Assembly (NCBI GenBank): GCA_016219875.1
Contig: JACRJZ010000117.1
Location: forward strand, 1 to 64,000
Length of the DNA stretch: 64,000 nt
Reading direction: 5' to 3'
Source of the DNA: Verrucomicrobiota bacterium
Lineage (GTDB): Bacteria > Verrucomicrobiota > Verrucomicrobiia > Limisphaerales > JACRJZ01
A model generated the notes under the pieces. The model made no database searches and was not told the origin of the DNA. It saw only the letters and a list, made by a program, of their open reading frames with translations. Of the stretch, positions 18,395 to 27,400 are shown piece by piece. Numbering within the stretch: position 1 is the first letter of the stretch; every line of letters starts with the position of its first letter. Position numbers and translations under genes: made by a program.

Positions 18395-19711
18395 ATGAAA
18401 CCTACCCACTCACTTCAGCCATCGTCGCCACGCCTCCGCGAACATTGGGAAGCTCTCTGTTCCCGAATTGGGGAACGCCGCGCCGGCAGTGCCGGCGAAT
18501 TGGCGTCTGCAGAATACATCGCCGGACAGTGGCGGAAAGCCGGCTTGGCCAACGTCCACACGGAGCCGTTCCCTTGCGTGACCGTGGTGTCTTCACGGGC
18601 GGAGATTCGCGTGGGTGACGACCGGAAGTTCCAGTCGCTGCCGGCGCGCGTCCTCGCTGGATCGCCTTCAACACCCAATGACGCTGTGGTGGAAGGCGAA
18701 TTGGCGTGGGTCGAGATGCCCGAACAGGCCGAGCGGATGTTCACGCCGGCGTTGAAGGGCAAGATCGTGGTCCTCGTCGGCCCCACGCCGACGCGCGCGG
18801 ACTTGCATCAGCGGTTGGTGAAAGCCCGGCCCGCGGCGGTGATCCACGTCGATGACCGGTTGCCGTTTGAGTGGGTCAAGGACGACGGGGTGTACCCAAC
18901 CTGGGTCCAGCGTTACGGCATGCCGCCGACGGTGGCGGTGCCGTTCCGGCTGGCATGGGAGTTTCGCAAGCAAGGGGCCACGCGGGCGCGCGTCCGCATC
19001 GTGGTGAAACTCCGACAAGGTGAATCCCAGAATGTCGTGGCCGAAGTTCCCGGCCGCCACGCAGAGTTGCCCCTGGTGCTCCTCGGCGCCCACCACGACA
19101 CGCAATGCCACAACATCGGCGCGGACGACAACGCCTCCGGCGTGGTCGCGTTGCTGGAACTGGCATCGTTGTTGGCCGGCACAAAGCCGTTGCGGACGAT
19201 CCGCCTGGTTTCGTTTGGCGCGGAGGAACAGCTTTCCGTCGGCTCGGCGCGCTACGTGGTCGCGCATCGGCGTGAGTTGCGCTCCGTGGGCGTGGTGCTC
19301 AACCTCGACAGCGTGGCCTCGGTGCTGGGCCATCACTGGTTGATCCGCGGAGGCACGGCGGCGTTTGGCGGCTGGCTGCGAGAGGCGCTCGCCCGGCGCA
19401 GCTTGGAAACCGTCGAGAAGCCGGCGCCGATGCCATTTGCCGACCACTTCCCTTTCTCTGTCTTCGGTGTGCCGGCGGTGACGTTCTACCGGCCCAACAT
19501 GGACAGCGGCATGAGGTGGCAGCACCACGGCGTCCACGACAATCTCGACAACGTCTCCGTGCCCGAACTGGCCCGCGTGGTGCAGGCGGTTGGCGGCGTG
19601 GCGCTGGATCTGGCCCAGGCGAACCGCTGGCCATTCCCCCGCGGCCTCGATCCGTCGCAACGAACGGAAACGATGCGGCTGGCGCGGGACTTGTTCGACC
19701 TGAAGGCATGA
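18395..19711 (+). CDS. M28-family zinc aminopeptidase, 438 aa
   Basis: It contains a PA-like region (about 90-190) followed by the M28 metal-binding motifs: GAHHDTQ (His and Asp ligands), GADDNASG (bridging Asp), GAEE (catalytic Glu) and a later Asp/His pair (LDSVASV, HGVHDN). It should be a co-catalytic di-zinc exopeptidase. ATG at 18395 is preferred; an in-frame start at 18305 adds 30 low-quality residues. No clear signal peptide is seen with either start, so the location is uncertain. Its stop overlaps the next start (ATGA at 19708-19711). Confidence 0.85.
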   Translation: MKPTHSLQPSSPRLREHWEALCSRIGERRAGSAGELASAEYIAGQWRKAGLANVHTEPFPCVTVVSSRAEIRVGDDRKFQSLPARVLAGSPSTPNDAVVEGELAWVEMPEQAERMFTPALKGKIVVLVGPTPTRADLHQRLVKARPAAVIHVDDRLPFEWVKDDGVYPTWVQRYGMPPTVAVPFRLAWEFRKQGATRARVRIVVKLRQGESQNVVAEVPGRHAELPLVLLGAHHDTQCHNIGADDNASGVVALLELASLLAGTKPLRTIRLVSFGAEEQLSVGSARYVVAHRRELRSVGVVLNLDSVASVLGHHWLIRGGTAAFGGWLREALARRSLETVEKPAPMPFADHFPFSVFGVPAVTFYRPNMDSGMRWQHHGVHDNLDNVSVPELARVVQAVGGVALDLAQANRWPFPRGLDPSQRTETMRLARDLFDLKA

Positions 19712-19989
19712 ACCAAACGACGTTGCTGTTCATCCTCGCGCTGGTGTTCTTGGGGCTGCTGGTGCTGGCCTTGCTGGTATGGGCGATCTGGGTGCGCCGG
19801 TTCGTCAAGCGATCCGGCGCCCGCACAGCGTCACCGTATTCGTTGGCGGCGTTGGTGACGGATCTCTCCACCAGCCTCATCTACAGCCGCGGGCGCCTCC
19901 CGTGGTTCATCCGGTTCTTCGCGGTCCTGCTGGCCCTGCTGGTGAGCACTTTCATTTTCGCCGTGCTGATGGTTTTGTTTGGAACGTAA
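19708..19989 (+). CDS. small two-helix membrane protein, 93 aa
   Basis: The ATG overlaps the M28 stop. Two hydrophobic spans are visible (about residues 6-28 and 68-92), separated by a basic loop containing RRFVKRSG. There is no recognised family. It sits between the peptidase and the ClpX-like gene. A longer frame from 19516 lies inside the peptidase gene and is rejected. It may anchor or regulate the ClpX-like ATPase, which is inference from position only. Confidence 0.7.
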   Translation: MNQTTLLFILALVFLGLLVLALLVWAIWVRRFVKRSGARTASPYSLAALVTDLSTSLIYSRGRLPWFIRFFAVLLALLVSTFIFAVLMVLFGT

Positions 19990-20014
19990 GCGGAACCTGG
20001 GGCAGATTCCGGCC

Positions 20015-21571
20015 ATGCAAGTGCGCGCGTCCAACCACCCGACCTCGCCGGAGGAATTCCAGCGGCAACTGGCGGAGTTCATGCGGAACCAATTTCAGAA
20101 CGAACCGGCCCCCGCCGGAACGGAGCCGTCCGGCCAAGGTGAAAGCCAGCGCCGCAAGACGACGGCGGACGACTTCGCGTTCCAACACAAGCCGCAGGAC
20201 GTGAAGGCTTACCTGGATCGCTACGTCATCAAGCAGGACGAGGCCAAGAAAGTCCTCAGCGTTGCGCTCTGTGACCACTACCACCACGTCCGCCTGGCTT
20301 TTGAGGGCAAGGCGACGCCGAACTACACCAAGCAAAACATCATCCTCGTCGGCCCCACCGGCGTGGGCAAAACTTACCTCATCCGCAGCATCGCGGACTT
20401 GATCGGCGTGCCGTTTGTGAAGGGCGACGCCACGAAGTTTTCCGAGACGGGCTACGTGGGCGGCGACGTGGAGGACCTGGTGCGCGACCTGGTGCGCAAG
20501 GCGGACGGCGACGTGGCCCGCGCCCAATACGGGATCATCTACATCGACGAGATCGACAAGATCGCGGCGGCGTCCACCATGAACGGGCGCGACGTGAGCG
20601 GGCGCGGCGTGCAGACGAACCTGCTCAAGCTCATGGAGGAAACCGAGGTGCCCGTGCGCGCGCCGCACGACATCGCCGGGCAGATTCAAGCGATGATGGA
20701 AATGACCCGCGGCAAGAAAGGCCCCAGCATCATCAACACGAAACACATCCTGTTCATCGTGAGCGGCGCGTTCGACGGTTTGGAGAAGATCGTGCGGCGG
20801 CGGGTGCGCGAGGCGGTGATTGGGTTCGCCGCGAAAGGCCGCGGAGCGGAGGACGACGAGGCGATGTTGGAGCACGTGCAGACCAAGGATTTCATCGAGT
20901 TCGGCTTTGAGCCGGAATTCATCGGGCGCCTCCCAGTGCGGGTGGTCTGCCGGCAGTTGAACACGGACGATCTGTTCCACATCCTCAAGACCTCCGAAGG
21001 CAGCATCATCAAGCAGTACGAGCAGGACTTCGCGGCCTACGGCATCGAGGCGATGTTCCAGGACGACGGCCTGAAGCGCATCGCGGAACTGGCGGCGGAG
21101 GAACAGACGGGAGCGCGCGGGTTGATGACCGTGAGCGAGCGCGTGCTGCGACCGCTGAAGTTCGAATTGCCGTCCACGGCGGTCCGGCGCTTCGTCGTAA
21201 CGCGGGAGCTGGTGGAAAGCCCGGAGAAGGAACTCAAGAAGCTGATCGCCGAACACAAGACGGACGAAACCTCCGTGGCGCGCCGGTTGGTGGACGACTT
21301 CGCGCGAAGGTTCGAGCAGGAGCACGGCTTCACGCTGCGGTTCAGCGAGGAAGCGGCGGCCCTCCTGGTGGCTGGGGCGCTGGCGGCGGGACAGCCCGTG
21401 CGGGATTTCTGCGCTGCGAAGTTCAAGGACTACCAGTTTGGCCTGAAGCTCATCGCGCAGAACACGGGCCAGAAGGAGTTCACGATCGGGCCGGACGCCG
21501 TGGGGGCCCCGGACCAAGTGTTGAGCCAATGGGTCGTGGCCAGCTACCGTGAAGAAGCGCAGAAACGGTGA
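20015..21571 (+). CDS. ClpX-like AAA+ ATPase without zinc-finger domain, 518 aa
   Basis: AAA+ unfoldase core: Walker A GPTGVGKT (113-120), Walker B IIYIDEIDK (174-182), and the ClpX-type EFIGRLP segment with sensor residues. The N-terminus lacks the Cys4 zinc finger of canonical ClpX and has a Gln/Pro-rich region instead. The C-terminus is extended, with extra sequence after sensor 2. The Ile-Gly-Phe loop for docking ClpP is not obvious, so partnership with ClpP is doubtful. ATG at 20015 is used; a TTG at 19979 overlapping the preceding membrane-protein gene is possible. It is probably co-transcribed with that gene. Confidence 0.82.
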   Translation: MQVRASNHPTSPEEFQRQLAEFMRNQFQNEPAPAGTEPSGQGESQRRKTTADDFAFQHKPQDVKAYLDRYVIKQDEAKKVLSVALCDHYHHVRLAFEGKATPNYTKQNIILVGPTGVGKTYLIRSIADLIGVPFVKGDATKFSETGYVGGDVEDLVRDLVRKADGDVARAQYGIIYIDEIDKIAAASTMNGRDVSGRGVQTNLLKLMEETEVPVRAPHDIAGQIQAMMEMTRGKKGPSIINTKHILFIVSGAFDGLEKIVRRRVREAVIGFAAKGRGAEDDEAMLEHVQTKDFIEFGFEPEFIGRLPVRVVCRQLNTDDLFHILKTSEGSIIKQYEQDFAAYGIEAMFQDDGLKRIAELAAEEQTGARGLMTVSERVLRPLKFELPSTAVRRFVVTRELVESPEKELKKLIAEHKTDETSVARRLVDDFARRFEQEHGFTLRFSEEAAALLVAGALAAGQPVRDFCAAKFKDYQFGLKLIAQNTGQKEFTIGPDAVGAPDQVLSQWVVASYREEAQKR

Positions 21572-21619
21572 ACCGTTTTCCAGGCCGGAGCAGCGGACGG
21601 AAGGAAGGGCGCAGCCGGC

Positions 21620-21791
21620 ACCCCCGCCGTAGCGCAGGCTTTCCAGCCGGCCGTCTCGCCGACATTCCTGTCGGCAGGCCGTCCGCTACGATGCGGACGC
21701 CCGAATCTTTCGCACGCCCCGCAGGCTGGAAAGCCCGCGCTACGGCAGACAAGAATGTCTGCGCTATGGCGGCAGGGCCAAGTTGCGCCCA
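21620..21791. repeat. inverted-repeat element, copy A (full)
   Basis: GTAGCGCAGGCTTTCCAGCC (21629-21648) and its near-perfect inverse (21724-21743, 19 of 20) bound a 115-bp core containing hairpins GCCGAC..GTCGGC and CGTCCGC..GCGGACG. A tail follows, ending GGCCAAGTTGCGCCCA (to 21791). Copy C at 31365-31508 shares both ends and both inner hairpins. Copy B at 28157-28252 shares the termini. There is no transposase; it resembles a MITE- or REP-like element. Confidence 0.75.
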
Positions 21792-21835
21792 GTGCATTCC
21801 TCGCCTCCTGAGCGGGCCAAGCCAATTCCACCGCT

Positions 21836-22978
21836 TCACGGAGCCGCGTGCGTTGTCACGCGCAACTCCTCCACTTCCCACTGGCTGACCTTCAAGCCGC
21901 GCAGCGCGCCGTCCCGCACCCAGAGGCCGCCCTTGAGGCACTCGATCTGGTCGGCTTTCACCAGCGAACCGTTGCGGAGCTTGAGTTCGTACCGGCTCTG
22001 GCCGGACACCACGTCGCGCAGAACAATCGCCGCCGCGCGTCCGCCCGTCTCAAAACTTCGCAGGCCAAAGAGCACGGAGCTGATTTTCACCGAGCGTTCG
22101 CCGATGCTTTTCACTTCGCCTTCGATGAACTCCCGCGTCCCCAGCAGGACGCCGGGCAAGCCGCCCTGCACCCGCGCGCTCATCTCCGGCGTGAGGTCCC
22201 GATACTGGATGCGCGCCAATTGCGACAACGGCAGCACGAAGTCCTTCAGCCCGTGAAAATTCACGCCCCGGTCGTCCACGCCCCGGATCGCCCAGGCCAG
22301 GAACGAGCCGTCGCGCGACAAAACACCACGACGACGGACGGCGGCAGGCATCGCCTCCGCCGTGATGGCATTGCTCACGACCCCGCCGGTGGTGGTGAAG
22401 AAGCAGTTCCGAGGAATGACTTGGCGGCCCAGGCCGGGCGCTTCCCAAAACAGCCGGACCTGCGCTCCATGCTCCTGATCGAAGTACTCCAGCTTGAAGT
22501 CGTATTGACGCCCTGCCGCCAACGTTTGGCGCCCGCGGAACTCGCCGCCTGCATTGGGCTGCCAGTGATCGACGGCCAACTGCCGATCGATCCACAGCCG
22601 CGCGCCGTCATCGCAGTTCAGGATGAACGTGTAGTCGCCGGTGGCCGGCACTTCGATCTGGCCGGTCCAACGGACACTGAAGTGGTCCGGCGGAATTCCC
22701 GGCACGGGCCAGGATTCGCCCCACACGAAGTCGATGTTCTCGTCGAGCCGCTGAAGGGGCTTCCCGGAGAGATCCTGCCGGTCAAAGTAAGCGCCCAGCA
22801 GGTCGTTTCCTTTCAGCCGGGCAATCTCAGCCTCGCGACCGGTGCGGAGGTTCCACTGAGCCTGGGCCACTCTCTGAAGTTCGACCTGTTCTGTCGTCCC
22901 GTTGGTCAGTCTGACTTTGAAGCCTCCGGCTTCGATACCGACTTCGCCGTAGAGGGTCCGTCCATCGATGGTCTTCAC
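21836..22978 (-). CDS. PA14-domain protein with SHD1-like start, about 380 aa (start unresolved)
   Basis: The protein begins with a KTIDGRTLYGEV-type segment, then a PA14 carbohydrate-binding-like domain (LLGAYFDRQDL ... GDYTFILNCDDGARLWID ... LFWEAPG) and C-terminal beta-rich sequence. It is probably secreted or cell-surface. GTG at 22978 is the nearest usable start. However, the frame upstream (about 22980-23070) encodes a basic then hydrophobic stretch, RLAVLVGVACCLL, that looks like a signal peptide, yet no ATG, GTG or TTG precedes it until inside the neighbouring gene. A dispersed repeat lies just upstream (23087-23106), so the native start may have been lost or is non-canonical. Confidence 0.65.
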   Translation of the reverse strand: MKTIDGRTLYGEVGIEAGGFKVRLTNGTTEQVELQRVAQAQWNLRTGREAEIARLKGNDLLGAYFDRQDLSGKPLQRLDENIDFVWGESWPVPGIPPDHFSVRWTGQIEVPATGDYTFILNCDDGARLWIDRQLAVDHWQPNAGGEFRGRQTLAAGRQYDFKLEYFDQEHGAQVRLFWEAPGLGRQVIPRNCFFTTTGGVVSNAITAEAMPAAVRRRGVLSRDGSFLAWAIRGVDDRGVNFHGLKDFVLPLSQLARIQYRDLTPEMSARVQGGLPGVLLGTREFIEGEVKSIGERSVKISSVLFGLRSFETGGRAAAIVLRDVVSGQSRYELKLRNGSLVKADQIECLKGGLWVRDGALRGLKVSQWEVEELRVTTHAAP

Positions 22979-23086
22979 TGTGCCGGCTGCGCCCGCTTCC
23001 CGGCAAAGCAGGCAACAAGCAACGCCGACAAGAACGGCGAGGCGCGGGGCAAGACCCCGAGAGAACCGGGGGCCTCGTCCAGAACT

Positions 23087-23106
23087 GTAGCAGCCGACGT
23101 AACGAG
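23087..23106 (-). repeat. dispersed word, copy 2 of 3 (inverted)
   Basis: GTAGCAGCCGACGT followed by AACGAG is the inverse of the word seen at 18252 and 23281. Confidence 0.6.
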
Positions 23107-23121
23107 GCCCACTCTGATTGC

Positions 23122-23146
23122 GGAATGCAGAATGCAGAATGCAGAT
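23122..23146. repeat. heptanucleotide tract (ATGCAGA)n
   Basis: Three consecutive period-7 units lie between the PA14 gene and the prenyltransferase-repeat gene. Confidence 0.7.
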
Positions 23147-23280
23147 TGAAAACAGAGCCTGCCAAGGAACGGTCCTGGGAAGGTTGAATCGCCCACTTGC
23201 GCAGGTGTGAGATTTCAGATTCGTGGAACCGGACGCGCCCAGTTCCTTGGCCCGATCCAGCAGCGTTTTCTCGCTGCCCA

Positions 23281-23304
23281 GACTCTCCTCACGTCGGCTG
23301 CTAC
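23281..23304 (+). repeat. dispersed word, copy 3 of 3
   Basis: GACTCTCCTCACGTCGGCTG and CTAC, nearly identical to 18252-18275. Confidence 0.65.
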
Positions 23305-23331
23305 GCGGTCCTGAATTTGCCTCTCGTGGTT

Positions 23332-24384
23332 TCACCGTTGGTAGAGGGGGATGTAGTGATACGGCATCGCCAGGATCATGGCATAGACGGCGGTGCTGAA
23401 GATTGGCCCGACTTGGCGCTCGCCTTCGCGCTGCTCCCAGTACGACAGGTCGCCCCGCGTGAAGACAGTCTTGAGCAGCGGCGCTTTCACCAGCTCGTAC
23501 CACTTGGCCCAGACCTCGGGGCCTTGCATGTATTGCGCCGGGGCGGCGTAGAAGTTGCCGTAGGTCCAGTACTCGACGTTCCGCTCGCGAAAGTTGCGGA
23601 AGAGGTACTCGGACCCTTTCTTCACCATCGGATCATCGTAGAGGCCGCAGACCTGCAGCGAGTAAATCGCCGCGGCCGTGCGGGCGAACCCCGGCTCGCG
23701 ATTCGGCTGGGGCTGATAGACGAAGCCGCCGGAGTCCGAGCGATAACAGCTCTTCACGTATTTCACGGCTGCGTCGATCGTCTTTTGGGGCACGTCCAAG
23801 CCAGCGTTCTTGGCAGAGCGCAACGCCACGACCTGCAGCACCGTCACCGAGATGTCCGCTTCGTAGGCGATGGGTTTGTAGCGCCAGCCGCCTTCCGGGT
23901 TCTGGGTGGCGACGATGAGCTTGATGGCCCGCTCCAGCTTCGGCCTCATGCTGGCCGCCTTGGTCTGGCCGTAGATTTCCGCCAAGGCGATCGAGGCGAT
24001 GCCGTGGCCATACATGTACTGGCCGTCCTGGCGGTTGCCGATGTAGCCGCCGTCCGGCGCGACTTTGTCCAACAAGTACTGCGTCGCCGCGCTGACGCTC
24101 CGGCCGTGTTCGCCTTCGCCCGGAAGCTGCCCGCACGCCAGAAAGGCCATGAGCGCGTAGCCGGTGATCGCGACCGGGTGGTCCTTCTCCATGCCGGAGG
24201 AAGCCCACTCGCCGTTGGGCGCCTGTTTGGAGGCGAGCCATCGGAGCGCGCCCTTGAGCACGGCCTCGGTCTTCTCGTCCACGCGCACCGGATCGCGCTG
24301 GGGCAGCGGCTGGTCCTGGGCCGCACAGCGGAAGCCCAGGCCACAGAGCAAAGCGATGGCGAAAACGCGGTTCATCGGGCGCAC
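23332..24384 (-). CDS. secreted prenyltransferase/squalene-cyclase-repeat protein, 350 aa
   Basis: A signal peptide (about residues 1-22, FAIALLCGLGFRCAA) is followed by repeated helical units with GEW/GGW-type turns: APNGEWA, PDGGYIG, PEGGWRYK and SGGFVYQ. These are characteristic of the alpha6-alpha6 toroid of terpene cyclases and prenyltransferase beta subunits. Exported proteins of this kind are common in Planctomycetes and Verrucomicrobiota and are of unknown function. The cyclase DXDD motif is not evident, so terpene chemistry is unlikely. ATG at 24375 is an alternative start. Confidence 0.78.
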   Translation of the reverse strand: MRPMNRVFAIALLCGLGFRCAAQDQPLPQRDPVRVDEKTEAVLKGALRWLASKQAPNGEWASSGMEKDHPVAITGYALMAFLACGQLPGEGEHGRSVSAATQYLLDKVAPDGGYIGNRQDGQYMYGHGIASIALAEIYGQTKAASMRPKLERAIKLIVATQNPEGGWRYKPIAYEADISVTVLQVVALRSAKNAGLDVPQKTIDAAVKYVKSCYRSDSGGFVYQPQPNREPGFARTAAAIYSLQVCGLYDDPMVKKGSEYLFRNFRERNVEYWTYGNFYAAPAQYMQGPEVWAKWYELVKAPLLKTVFTRGDLSYWEQREGERQVGPIFSTAVYAMILAMPYHYIPLYQR

Positions 24385-24483
24385 GGAGGATTGGACGCGG
24401 AAACGCCGGTTTATTCAAAATGTTCGCGGCCCGTGGCAGCGCCCGCGAGGACGGTCTTCCTGCGCCGGCAAGAGGCGGAGCGC

Positions 24484-27400
24484 CTACTCCCACTCGCACA
24501 ACGTCTCGACGTGCGCCGCCGAGCCGTCGCGAAGCCAGCCGTCGAGTTGAGCTTGGTCTTTGAGTTGTTGCCCGCGCAGGCGCGGGACCACGACGAAGCT
24601 GGTCTTGATCTCCGGCAGGGCCGTCATATCGACCCACAGCTTCTCGAACTGGCAGACAGGGAAGACATCTTCCTGCCCGTGGCCCCAACGCTTCTTCACG
24701 TCCTTGATCGTGATGTAGGTCGGCACGCGCGCTGCCTGCACCCGGATGGCTGCGGTAACTTTTTCCTGGTCCAACAACTCGGCCCGGGTCAGGCCGAAAG
24801 CGCCCAGGATTTGGTCGATGTCGATCCAGCAAGTGTTCGAGTTGTAGTAACGGAGCGTGAACTCCTCTTCCTCGCGCGGCATGGCCAGCCCTTCGACCAG
24901 GCGCACTTGGCCGTTTACGCGCGCCAGCCCGCCGCCACGATCGTCGATGCGCCGCGTGATGACTTCAAAGCTGAGACATGAGCCATGCGCCAAGTGCAGC
25001 CCGAACATCGCGGGGTCGGCGTCCGCGCCCAGCGTGTCGATGTTATGCACCATGAGATGCTTCAACTGGGGACGCTCGGCAAGCAAGCGCGCCAGCACGC
25101 CGTTGCGAAGCAGGTTCGGAATCTCAAACCAGTGGCCCACCGGATGAAGGCACTGACTGGGGAGATTGTCCGTGTAGTCGCTCCCCTCGCCCGTCTGGCG
25201 CGCCCAATTCATGAGCGCCTGGCGCAGGCTGTCGCGGACTTTCTGTTGTTGCTCGTCGAGCACTTGCTGCGGCATCTCCTCCCAGAGGAAGCGGAGGTCG
25301 CGCACCATCGGGACCAGGCGCAGGCCGATGGCCCGGCCCGGCGAGAGGAGCAGCGGACCCGGATAGCCGTAGTTGTCGTGGCGCTTGAGGAAATCCTCGA
25401 TGGCCTCGTGCGTGAGCCAACTCGTGGTGACGATGTGCGGCAGCGGTTGTCCGACCAACTTGCCGATGCGGCGACTCTTGGCCAGGTGGGCCTCGATGAA
25501 GGTGCGATGTTTTCCGCCCAGCTTGCAGAAGGGATGCAGCCCTTTCACGACACCAGCACCCTGGGTCCAACGGCTGCCTACGCCCGCGGCCAACGTCACG
25601 ATGGCCAGTTCGCCACGGTGGAGGGCGTCGAGGCCGCGTGCTTGATGTGGCGCTGCACTAGGTAGTAGGGCTGGCGACCCCGCCTGCCAGAGTCTTGCGG
25701 GCGACTCGCCCGCGCCACTAACTAAAATCCCCGTCGCATCGACCACGTCCTCCGGCTTCACGTCCTTGATGTCGGCGTTGACCGGCAGACGGTTTTGCGC
25801 CAGGCCGATGCGGCCGTTCTTCAGGTCTTCGCGGATTTGTTCGTGCTGCACACGGTCGAAGCCGCTTTGCACCAAAAGCTCGGCGAGGCTGCGGTGCTTG
25901 CCGCCGTCCGTCTTGAGCCGCGGCAGCAGACGCTCGAAGAGTGATTGCACCATGCCGCTCAATTCGGGCCGGCTGCGGCAGGCAGCACTGAACTTGTCGA
26001 GTTCCACCCGGCGCGTCCCCGGCAGCGTCTGCGGGTCCGCGCGCAGCCAGCGCGGCACGTGGAGCGCATAGTAGTCCTGCGGCAGGAGAGCGTCGGCGCC
26101 GTGCAGACAATCAGCCCAGGTGCCGCGCTCGTTGATGGCGAAGTCATACACCACCGGCTCCATCGCGAAGGGCAGCGCCGTCTGCAAGGCCCGCTTGATC
26201 TCAGACATGATCGTCTGAAGCCGCTCCTGAGCGTGCGCCTTCTGGCCCGGCGCGAAGATGAAGCCCATGCCACCGCCCGACATGCCGCCGAGCATCCAGA
26301 ACCCCCAGAACGCGTCGCCGAACTCCGCGCGCACGCGCGCAATCAGCGTCTCAGTGAAGTCGTTGCTGGCCCACGGAATGATCGTCTGGATCGGGTTGAA
26401 GAAATTCCGCGTGGTCAACTCGCCGATGCGCTTCACGTCGCCGACGCGCAACGCCGCGATGATGGCGTCGAGGATGCCCATCATCTCCAGGCGCGACTTC
26501 CACTCCGCTTCACAGCGCAGGAGATACTTCTCCGTGACCATTTCGAGAATCGGCCCGACGTTTTGCGCCATGCCGCCGTGGACGAGCACCAAGCAGTCCT
26601 GCAACTGCTGGCGCGTTTCCGGCGAAGCGTCGCGATGATCGAAGATGCGGTGTGTGGGCATAAGCCGTCCGCGGCTAACGCCGAATTCCGGGTCGCCCTC
26701 GGCCGCCAGCACACCGGTGATGAGCTTCATGCCTGGCCACACGCCGCCGGAATCCTGCCAGCCGCCGCCGGACCCGCCCAGCCATTCGCCCAGCAGTGCG
26801 CGGGCCAGCACGAGGCGACGCTCGTCCTCCGCCAGCGGACCGGTGAGCGACTTGGCCTGACCGGTGGCCCTCATGCAGAGCGACACGAGCGAGGCCAGCA
26901 AGTTCGTCGAGACGGCGAGCCGCGAACCTTTGGGGATGTTGTTGACGTTGCTGACCATTTCCAGCCCTCTCCCCTGCCCCACTACGCGGGCCAGCAAGTC
27001 GGCCAAGTTTTGTCCCGATCCTTCGATGCCCGGTGGCACGATCCCCGCCGCGATGACGGCGGCCTTGAGCAGACCGAGGTAGTCGCGGGCGAAGTCGAAC
27101 ACTTCCGCCAGGTTGTCGATGTCGGCGGTCGCGCCCAGATCGACGCTGGTGAGCCGCAAGATCGGCTCGTCGATCACCCGCAAGTACGCCTCAACCGGAG
27201 GACAAGGCTCCGCGTCGCGGCCATGCACGCCCAAGTCGATGGAGACATTGAGCACCCGCGCGCCTTCCGGGAAATCCATGCCGAGGAAGAAAATGTCGCT
27301 CCAGCCGGAGTGGCTCAAGTCCATGCGCACGGGCGTGCGTTCGCGCAGGATCGGATACGTGCCGTCGTCGGCTTTCGCGAGCAGCTCTGGTCGGAGGCGG

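Larger units (their letters stand above)
22979..23331. other. intergenic region with signal-peptide remnant and repeats
   Basis: It holds the in-frame signal-peptide-like segment of the PA14 gene, two copies of the CACGTCGGCTGCTAC word (23087-23106 inverted, 23281-23304) and a period-7 tract of ATGCAGA (23122-23146). No other gene is seen. Confidence 0.6.

Noticed and set aside
23197..24981. 594-aa plus-strand frame
   Set aside because: It is the antisense of the prenyltransferase-repeat gene and the fusion gene; composition is typical of a shadow frame in GC-rich DNA.
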